Shown here piece after piece: positions 58,801-64,000 of a stretch of 64,000 bases of DNA. Each line of letters begins with the position of its first letter. Position 1 is the stretch's first letter. The position numbers and the translations under genes are program-made. The notes beneath the pieces are model-generated. The model saw nothing but the letters and a program-made list of their open reading frames with translations, did no database searches and was not told the DNA's origin. The stretch is from contig CM069443.1 of NCBI GenBank assembly GCA_035610835.1, forward strand, positions 58,359,266-58,423,265, written 5' to 3'. This DNA is from Ophiura sarsii (taxonomy: Eukaryota > Echinodermata > Ophiuroidea > Amphilepidida > Ophiuridae).

Positions 58801-61800
58801 CTCAAGCACCTAGAATTGCAGGAATGCCATCCGGCGGAATCATACAGATCCAGCGAACAACGGGGCCATCTGTGACCAAAGTGTTCCCCTCGCAACTTGG
58901 TGGTGGCGCTGCAGCCGCTGCGTCACCCAGTGGTATATCAATTTTGCCTGAAAAGGGCACATTGGCAAAGACCCCCTCTGGAGGTGTCGTATTTGTTCAG
59001 CGAAGTCCATCTACAGGAAAACTTAATGCCCAACCGGTGACAGGTATTTCGGTAGCAGGCCAATCTGGAATTCCACAAAAGGTAGCTTTAGCCGCTCAGC
59101 TGGCCGGCGCAGGGACATTAAAGCCTGGCAGTACTGTTAGTATTATACAAGGACAAGCCAAACTGCCAACTACAGGTCAGACAGTTGTATTGCAATCTCC
59201 TACCGGTTTACCAAAGCTTCAGCAAGTCAAGACTATTCAGCAATCTATCCCCAGACCAAGTCAACCCATCATACTGGGTCAGAGTTCAGGGGTCAGGCAA
59301 GGTCAATCACTGGGACAAACCCAAGCAATACTGTCATCAGACAAAGGTAAAGTTCAGCTTGTGAGCGTCAAGCAAGAGAAATTACCGGAAAAGCTTGTAA
59401 TCCCCGCGCCCCCTCTACCAGTAGGTCAGACTCCTATGCCACTATCACACGAAGTCACCATTACAACAACGGATAGCCCCAGCTCTACCCCAGAGGAAGA
59501 GCTTCCTGATTTGAGTTCACAGGATGACAAGACAGAGGCTATGGAGGTAGACATTAGCACATCGGATTTACCCAAAACCAGCGAATCTGATAACCAAAAG
59601 CTGATTTTGAAACAAGAGGATGGGTTCAAAGCTGAGCCTGTATCATCATCAGAACAGACTGTTAGTCCAGCTGTGAAGCAAACAGAGTCGCAATCGAGTG
59701 CAGTCACTCCAGCAGTGAAGCAAACAGAGTCGCAATTGAGTGAAGTGACTCAGGTTGTTGCTTCCACAACTACAGTGATGCCTCAACCTACTGCAGTAGT
59801 AACTAGTCACGGTCTGGTGCAAGTACAGACACCAACATTATCTTCTATTACCACTACAACTCAATCACAGACTGCTACAACTGAACAATCATCAATAATA
59901 ACTTCATTGTCGTCAACAACAACTTCACCATCGTCAACAACTACTTCTCCGTCGTCGGGGACAACAACGATGGCGCGTGTTGACAAAATTCAAATCAAGC
60001 AAGAGATTGTGTCTCCACCCAGGGCCACCACTTCTAATATAGTATTTGCACCAATCCCAATTGCGTCCAGTGCATCGTTAGTGTCCATAACACCGTGTCC
60101 GATCTTGACGTCCCAAGCACCAACATTGTTAACGACTAACACATCCACTACAATATTAGGAGCGCGGTTAGCTGCTACTAGCACCACAGTATTGAGACCA
60201 TTAATGTCAAGTACATTCTTAGGTGCCTCGGGTACATTAGTAAGACCTGCTGGGTCAATGTTATTGAGTCGTAGCATATCAACTCCATTACTAGGATCAA
60301 GCACCGGTGCAATCGTACGACCCAGTACAATTTTGAGTTCTTCCATTCCCAGCACCATACTGGGACCGAGCACGATCGGTCAACAGACAATCATCGTGAC
60401 GTCGGCTGTACCGCAGCAGGTGATTAGCCTTAGGAATGATGTGCCGGTGAATATCAAAGAGTCCGATGATCCGTTATTGATTGAGTTGAAGAGGAGAAGC
60501 AGGGAGGGACCGGTGAGTGTGCACGGCATTGAGACAATGGAGCAGTTGATTAAGGTCGCTGTTGAGAAGACTCCACTGGTGCTTAGTACTAGGGGTAAGT
60601 TTATTGAACTCTTTAAAAATACATCTACGGTGGGTTGATACAGTTTTATTACATGGGGGTAATCTAAACATCAGGCTCACATCCTCCTCTTACCTCAACA
60701 CTCACCCACCCAAACACTCTCCAACCCAAACACTCACCCACCCAAACACTCACCCACCCAAACACTCACCCACCCAACTACCCCAACACTCAACCACCCA
60801 AACACTCACCCACCCAAACACTCACCAACCCAAACACTCACCCACCCAACCACCTCAACATGCAGCCACCCAAACACTCTCCAACCCAAACACTCACCCA
60901 CCCAAACACTCACCCACCCAACTACCCCAACACTCAACCACCCAAACACTCACCCACCCAAACACTCACCAACCCAAACACTCACCCACCCAAACACCTC
61001 AACATTCAGCCACCCAAACACTCTCCCACCCAAACACACGCCCACACAAACAATCACCCACCAACTACCCCAACACTCACCCACCAAAACACTCACCCAC
61101 CTAAACACTCACCCACCCAAACACTCACCCACCCAACCACCTCAACATTCACCCACCCAAACACTCTCCCACCCAAACAATCACGCCCACCCAACCACCC
61201 AAACAATCACCCACCCAACTACCCCAACACTCGCCCACCCAAACACTCACTCACTCAAACACTCACCCTCCCCAACTCTTATCTGCCCACCACTCAGTAT
61301 CCACCAGTCCTACCTTTATTTTACCCAGAAATAGAGAATTTTAAACAGACAATGCAATTACTTTTTCAGAGGAACCTCCCCCACCCCAACTGTTTTCCTC
61401 TTGTATGAAATCAATTCAGGGGAAATAGGCAAAATATTTTCACAATTACAATTACAATGCTCCAAAAAGTCATTACAACTACCAACTGTTCATCCTTAAC
61501 CAATGAACAAACATGTTCAAATTTGCTGCATCTTTTGAGAGGTTTTGGATAATGGTTCAAAGAACACCGGTGAGGTATAAAGCCATACGATTTCCAAGTG
61601 TGAAAGAGAATAAAACCAGCGATAAACAGATTCATAATAATTTAAGTGTTAATTGGCTCCCACAAAAGAATACTTGACATTTTAAACAAATAATGTTTTC
61701 AGTTCAGTTTAATTTTCATGTGGATTCCAAACTTTCTCATTCTCATTATTGGGCAAAAACCTTTTTTATTTGGTGGAAATTGTGCCCACACTCATACTGC

Positions 61801-62531
61801 TCATGGGTAGCATTAACCCCTGGTTGGGGGTGAATCACTCCTCCAAAAATGTTCACCCTCATATTAGGACTTTATGAAAGCTCGGGGTGAAATCAGACGC
61901 CAAACTTTAGGAACTGTAGCCTACGGTCGCTATATGGCAAACATATTTTTCACCCCATAACATTTATATCCCCCCTCCATTTTGTTATTCTTGCATGTTC
62001 AGGGGTGAAAAAGACCCCAACGTTTTGGGCCTTAATACTACCCTTGCCGGGACCACAATGATTGGAATGTACAACATATATTATTTTCTGCAATAATTTG
62101 AACAAACATGAGTTATATCAACGTTGACATAATAAGGGTTATCCCGAATCGAAAAAAAGTCATTGATTATCCTTTTCTGTTGCATTGTGGGAACGCAAAA
62201 GGGAAAAATCTGCCCCGTTCTGGATCCCACAATGCATCAGAAATAGATAATCAATGGATTTTTTCCGATTGGCGATAAGGCTTATCCACTGGTACCACTT
62301 TATTATCTACAGTTCAAAGTGACCATCCATACATGGCTACATCTTTGGAGCATTACTACTCATGGAGCATAGGTAAGAGACGGGCAGCTGAATGGCATAG
62401 AGCCCTCGCCGTCAAAGGCATCGTCAAAGACGCAGCTCAGAGGGTGAAGAAGCTCGATGACGCCACGCTATGGAGTACCAAGAAGATCATGTGGTGGTGT
62501 AGAAGACATGGGTATACACCTGCTGATCCAG
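49739..62531 (+). CDS. YEATS2: YEATS2, YEATS-domain subunit of ATAC (gene span; 10 coding exons visible, 3' partial)
   Basis: Chromatin reader and scaffold of the nuclear ATAC histone acetyltransferase complex; in vertebrates its YEATS domain binds acylated H3K27. Ten exons join in phase to 4660 nt, or 1553 residues plus one base. The ATG at 49739 sits in CACCATGG. The N-terminal DPDYE segment and coiled helix (residues about 42-108) are followed by a Ser-rich linker (109-224) with the conserved NHPAI motif, then the YEATS domain (about 252-385). Pocket residues are Tyr309 (codon 54913) and Trp329 (55603), spaced as human Tyr262 and Trp282. Residues 371-1480 are low complexity. Residues 1481-1553 carry the [14 protein letters not shown] and HGYTPADP motifs near the vertebrate C-terminus. 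The final exons lie beyond the window. ENL/AF9/GAS41 are excluded because they lack these flanks. Confidence 0.97.
49905..50045. repeat. Degenerate GAGTC-rich simple repeat
   Basis: Recurring GAGTCCGGGTC, GAGTCGAGTCC and GGGACTCGAGACC motifs in both orientations over about 130 bp in the first YEATS2 intron. Confidence 0.5.
50080..50232. mobile_element. MITE family D, copy 1 (second at 62139-62284)
   Basis: ATTGATTATCCTTTTCTGAT plus GCATTGTGGGA is inverted at about 50180-50210 (TCCCACAATGCAACAGAATA, GGATAATCAAT). About 150 bp with outer ends TTATCGC/GCGATAA. Confidence 0.85.
50338..50570. mobile_element. MITE family C, copy 2 (reverse orientation)
   Basis: AGTTTGATCTGCTCTAAATT at the left, GATTTGGAACTGATTAAACT at the right; the body matches copies at 25097 and 54368 in reverse complement. 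Confidence 0.75.
50875..50972 (+). CDS. YEATS2: YEATS2 exon 2
   Basis: Encodes [20 protein letters not shown], then [12 protein letters not shown]. Aligns with vertebrate IETIIKEQFALEMKNKEHEI, a predicted coiled helix. Acceptor ACAG ends at 50874; donor GTATGT is at 50973. Confidence 0.95.
51060..51249. mobile_element. MITE family A, copy 4 (left end lost)
   Basis: Begins within the family body (TTGATTATTGAATTTTATCA) and ends AGCTGCATGGAAAGTATTA. The left end is replaced by a poly-G tract at about 51036-51048. Confidence 0.75.
51395..51496 (+). CDS. YEATS2: YEATS2 exon 3
   Basis: Encodes [20 protein letters not shown], then [14 protein letters not shown]. Matches vertebrate ARRMMDKLRACIVANYY. 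Acceptor TTAG ends at 51394; donor GTAAAT is at 51497. Confidence 0.95.
51547..51755. mobile_element. MITE with GGGCCCTATTTCAT ends
   Basis: GGGCCCTATTTCATTTTAA at the left and TAAATGAAATAGGGTCC at the right; about 210 bp, non-coding. Confidence 0.75.
51833..52180. mobile_element. MITE with TAAAGCCCCAGGCATCTACT ends
   Basis: TAAAGCCCCAGGCATCTACT at the left; AGTAGATGCCTGGGGCTTTA at the right. Perfect over 20 bp, 348 bp long, non-coding. Confidence 0.88.
52648..52998 (+). CDS. YEATS2: YEATS2 exon 4 (Ser-rich linker)
   Basis: Encodes [20 protein letters not shown], then a Ser/Ala-rich stretch ending [12 protein letters not shown]. The NHPAI motif matches vertebrate VFNHPAIKKFL. The acceptor is TGCAG at 52643-52647, and the frame fits the phase-0 end of exon 3. 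Donor is GTATGT at 52999. Confidence 0.92.
53877..53995 (+). CDS. YEATS2: YEATS2 exon 5 (start of YEATS domain)
   Basis: Encodes [20 protein letters not shown], then [35 protein letters not shown] in vertebrates aligns directly. Acceptor ACAG ends at 53876; donor GTAAGT is at 53996. A decayed copy follows at 54103. Confidence 0.95.
54103..54190 (+). pseudogene. Decayed duplicate of YEATS2 exon 5 3' half
   Basis: TACTGTCAGAACATGGCTCC, GGTTCCTTGTTAAGAAACAG and GTGTCCAAGTAAGTGATC parallel the exon and its donor. A 4 bp TGTG insertion before the donor shifts the frame relative to exon 6. It has an AG (GCACTGCAG) just before, so it could be recognised as an exon, but it would break the reading frame. 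Confidence 0.85.
54368..54612. mobile_element. MITE family C, copy 3
   Basis: Ends TATAATCAGTTCCAAATTGG and CCAATTTGAAATTGGTCAAA; same orientation as 25097-25315. Confidence 0.8.
54780..54941 (+). CDS. YEATS2: YEATS2 exon 6 (YEATS domain)
   Basis: Encodes [20 protein letters not shown], then [20 protein letters not shown]. The HPSY tyrosine (54913-54915) is one wall of the acyl-lysine pocket. Acceptor ATCAG ends at 54779; donor GTAAGT is at 54942. Confidence 0.97.
55294..55546. mobile_element. MITE family A, copy 5
   Basis: Ends TATAAACACTTTCCACACGG and GCCGCATGGAAATGGTTAA; full length at about 253 bp, carrying GGCAGTCGTCTCTAGACGAC next to the left end. Confidence 0.85.
55572..55683 (+). 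CDS. YEATS2: YEATS2 exon 7 (YEATS domain, WGEF motif)
   Basis: Encodes [20 protein letters not shown], then [14 protein letters not shown]. The Trp of GWGEF (55603-55605) is the key acyl-lysine contact in vertebrate YEATS2. Acceptor TTTCAG ends at 55571; donor GTAAAG is at 55684. Confidence 0.97.
55684..56340. other. YEATS2 intron, nothing recognised
   Basis: AT-rich intron without repeat ends or coding matches. Confidence 0.5.
56341..56385 (+). CDS. YEATS2: YEATS2 exon 8 (45 nt microexon-like)
   Basis: Fifteen codons, [15 protein letters not shown], matching vertebrate [20 protein letters not shown] across the next junction. Acceptor AATAG ends at 56340; donor GTAAGT is at 56386. Confidence 0.97.
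56652..56735 (-). repeat. tRNA-derived SINE head
   Basis: Minus strand GGCTGTGGCTTAGTGGTTGG (A-box-like) and CCAGATCGAATCCCGG (B-box) about 50 bp apart, with a long insert like a class II tRNA (Leu/Ser-like). Cloverleaf integrity not demonstrated. Confidence 0.65.
56880..57075. mobile_element. MITE related to 47035-47292
   Basis: Begins TAATTAATAATTGAATGAAC and ends ACTTGTTCGTTCAAGATAAA. The internal sequence has diverged from the 47 kb pair. Confidence 0.6.
57264..60594 (+). CDS. YEATS2: YEATS2 exon 9 (3331 nt low-complexity exon)
   Basis: Starts [20 protein letters not shown], continuing the end of the YEATS domain, then encodes about 1,100 residues rich in Ser, Thr, Ala, Pro, Val and Gln. 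It ends with [18 protein letters not shown], matching vertebrate LETIQQLLTAVVKKIPLI. Four Lys-x-Glu sites of SUMO type occur: VKQE (59367), LKQE (59607), FKAE (59625) and IKQE (59994). A 45 nt in-frame repeat encodes [10 protein letters not shown] and [10 protein letters not shown] at about 59660-59750. Acceptor ATAG ends at 57263; donor GTAAGT is at 60595. No stop interrupts 1110 codons. Confidence 0.96.
60693..61285. repeat. 16 bp minisatellite CACCCACCCAAACACT
   Basis: About 36 imperfect copies just after the giant YEATS2 exon. The minus strand is runs of GGG (GGGTGGGTGAGTGTTT). Because 16 is not divisible by 3, each frame cycles through the same three peptides, giving spurious 180-codon frames. 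Confidence 0.95.
61286..62138. other. YEATS2 intron, nothing recognised
   Basis: AT-rich, with degenerate GGGGTGAA/TTCACCCC pairs around 61820-62010 that may be remains of an inverted-repeat element. Confidence 0.4.
62139..62284. mobile_element. MITE family D, copy 2
   Basis: ATTGATTATCCTTTTCTGTT plus GCATTGTGGGA and the inverted TCCCACAATGCATCAGAAAT, AGATAATCAAT. Outer ends GGTTATCCCGAATCG and CGATTGGCGATAAGG. It lies 28 bp before the next exon. Confidence 0.85.
62313..62531 (+). CDS. YEATS2: YEATS2 exon 10 (last visible)
   Basis: Encodes [20 protein letters not shown], then [20 protein letters not shown] and [13 protein letters not shown]. Matches vertebrate [18 protein letters not shown] and WCRCHGYTPPDPE. 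Acceptor TACAG ends at 62312; donor GTTAGT is at 62532. Tandem copies of the exon end follow. Confidence 0.96.
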
Positions 62532-62545
62532 GTTAGTGTGTTTCT

Positions 62546-62800
62546 TACTAGGGTTTACACCTTCTAATCCACCTGCTGTTCCAAGTTAGGTTAGTTTCTT
62601 ATTAGGGTTTTCCCGCACTAATCCACCTGCTGATCCAGGTTAAGTTTGTTTCTTACTGGGGTTTACACCGTCTAATCGACCTGCTGATCCAGGTTAGTTT
62701 GTTTCTTACTAGAGTTTACACCTGCTAATCCACTTGCTGTTCCAGGTTAGTTTGTTTCTTACTAGGGTTTGCACCTGCTAATCCAGATTAGTGTCTTCTC
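62546..62800 (+). repeat. Tandem copies of the YEATS2 exon 10 end and its donor
   Basis: About five units of 55-60 bp repeat CACCTGCTGATCCAGGTTAG, TTTGTTTCTTACTAGGGTTT and ACACC. The exon's last bases plus donor (ACACCTGCTGATCCAGGTTA) form the first unit. Several copies keep GTTAGT. Confidence 0.9.
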
Positions 62801-63005
62801 TACCGCTAATCCAATGATACTCGGACATCTATCAGGGTTGGAAACTTATAAAATCACATTTCTAATCTAGACATTTTAGTAGGGGAGTGATAAGAAACAT
62901 TACAACATGTTTCAATGGAAATAGATGACTTAATTTGGTTCTCATGAAGATTGGGGATAAATGCTATTAGATAGCATTATTGTGTTGTAAGTTTGGGTTC
63001 AAATG

Positions 63006-63408
63006 AGAAATCTGAGGCAGGCTTCTCGTTACATTGCGTTTTCGCGTCTGGGGACGCAATACTTATGCTAAAAACGCAGTACATTTGAAACTGGACTCTT
63101 TATTGCGTCCATCTGGACGCAATAATTTCTAATTGTGTGTCAAGATAATTTTGCACGTGTAAGCTCACAAATATTTAAAAGTCATTTATTTACTTATCTT
63201 TCTCTTTACAAACAACAACATTTCAGCGCTGTAGTCCCCGTTTAACCACTCCGTATCCGATTCAGAAGTCACAATTCGCAAATTACATTTTTGACTTGGA
63301 CCCCATAATTTCTTCTCGGACCCCATCATTTTGAGAATTGGTAGATTATGGGGTCCAGTGGACCCCATAATATTTTTACCTAACGAGAAGCCTGATCTGA
63401 GGTACCTC
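63006..63408. mobile_element. MITE with AGGCTTCTCGTTA ends
   Basis: TGAGGCAGGCTTCTCGTTAC at the left and AACGAGAAGCCTGATCTGAG at the right are inverted. The interior repeats GGACCCCATAAT and ATTGCGTC motifs. Non-coding. Confidence 0.75.
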
Positions 63409-63632
63409 AGTAAAGATAGAGAACAGTTGGTCTCAAGCCCTTCTTATTTTGAGCAGTGCACAAGAAACCTGTGTTTACTCCAATCGTCATTTGCATAGTT
63501 GCACGACATCTTGGTTTGATGTGTAAATGTTATGCTATCAATCATATAATAGCTGCCTTGTGTAAACAATTCCAATAATTATGTACAGCTTAATTGTAGC
63601 CCTACAAAAAAGCATCATTTTCAACAAAGCAA

Positions 63633-63825
63633 GTACTGTAAAACGCTTAACATTTGCGGGTTCTCTATTTCGCGAATTACCAAAAGCCAACATTTTCGCG
63701 AGGATTTAATATTGCAATTCATTTGACTCTGATTTTAAGTTTTTACCATGGTTTATTTCGCAGGGATTTAATTTCGCAAATTTAAGGTCGCCAAATTAAA
63801 TACCTTGCGAAATTATGTGGTATTA
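63633..63825. mobile_element. TACTGTAAA-type MITE
   Basis: TACTGTAAAACGCTTAACAT, TATTTCGCGAATTAC and TTTCGCGAGGATTTAAT match the family. The right end is degraded (AAATTATGTGGTATTA). Confidence 0.6.
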
Positions 63826-63950
63826 AAGTTACTATTCAAAGGTCCCCAGTTGAAGGGGAAAAATCAAACGGCGGTGCGGAATGTTGATGCCCCCACCCCT
63901 GGTTCCGCAGTTGTTGGTAAAATCCACTTTCTCACAACCTATCCCTTTCT

Positions 63951-63975
63951 GCCCCCCCCCCCCCCCCCCCCCCCC
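63951..63975. repeat. Poly-C tract at window end
   Basis: About 25 C in a row. The remaining YEATS2 exons must lie further right. Confidence 0.9.
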
Positions 63976-64000
63976 TCCCCTCGGATACAGTACTAACTTT

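Noticed and set aside
60562..61408. 180- to 182-codon Thr/His/Pro-rich frames
   Set aside because: Translation of the 16 bp minisatellite, which reads the same peptides in all three frames.

Overview
This is animal nuclear DNA, not microbial. Two multi-exon genes lie head to tail on the + strand. Exons are 45-230 bp, with two much longer ones. Introns have GT..AG boundaries, and the DNA between exons is AT-rich and crowded with small DNA transposons and tRNA-derived SINEs. Both genes resemble their vertebrate orthologues closely, but the intron and repeat content is not vertebrate. My best guess is a marine invertebrate, probably a deuterostome such as an echinoderm; this is an inference, and the sequence does not fix the species.

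Region 1 (466-32223): the ubiquitin protease USP47, 25 exons in view. The extreme N-terminus lies upstream of the window. The joined exons total 4146 nt with consistent phase and give 1381 residues plus a stop. The catalytic Cys, His and Asn, two zinc-type CxxC pairs and the C-terminal ubiquitin-like region are all readable.

Region 2 (32224-49661): about 17 kb between genes with no convincing coding sequence. It holds USP47 downstream DNA, several small transposons, a 3.4 kb satellite-like array of about 31 units built on GGTCA motifs (about 40340-43735), and a mariner-like element with about 165 bp inverted ends.

Region 3 (49739-62531 and beyond): YEATS2, the YEATS-domain reader subunit of the ATAC histone acetyltransferase complex. 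Ten coding exons run from the start codon. One 3331 nt exon encodes a long low-complexity segment. The gene runs off the right end before its histone-fold-like C-terminus. The visible part encodes 1553 residues, including the conserved Tyr and Trp of the acyl-lysine pocket.

The two genes have no known joint pathway; their adjacency looks incidental. The most unusual signal is a recurring pattern. In both genes, DNA just downstream of an exon repeats the 3' end of that exon together with its splice donor: USP47 exons 5 and 18, YEATS2 exons 5 and 10, and possibly USP47 exon 24. One USP47 copy is about 96% identical to its parent and has itself been split by a transposon. Other notable items are a 2.9 kb non-autonomous transposon with at least ten copies of an 18 bp internal motif, an element built of repeated CCAGTATCG palindromes, four near-identical 299 bp units inside a USP47 intron, and a 16 bp G-quadruplex-prone minisatellite in a YEATS2 intron. 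Exon numbers below count visible coding exons only.
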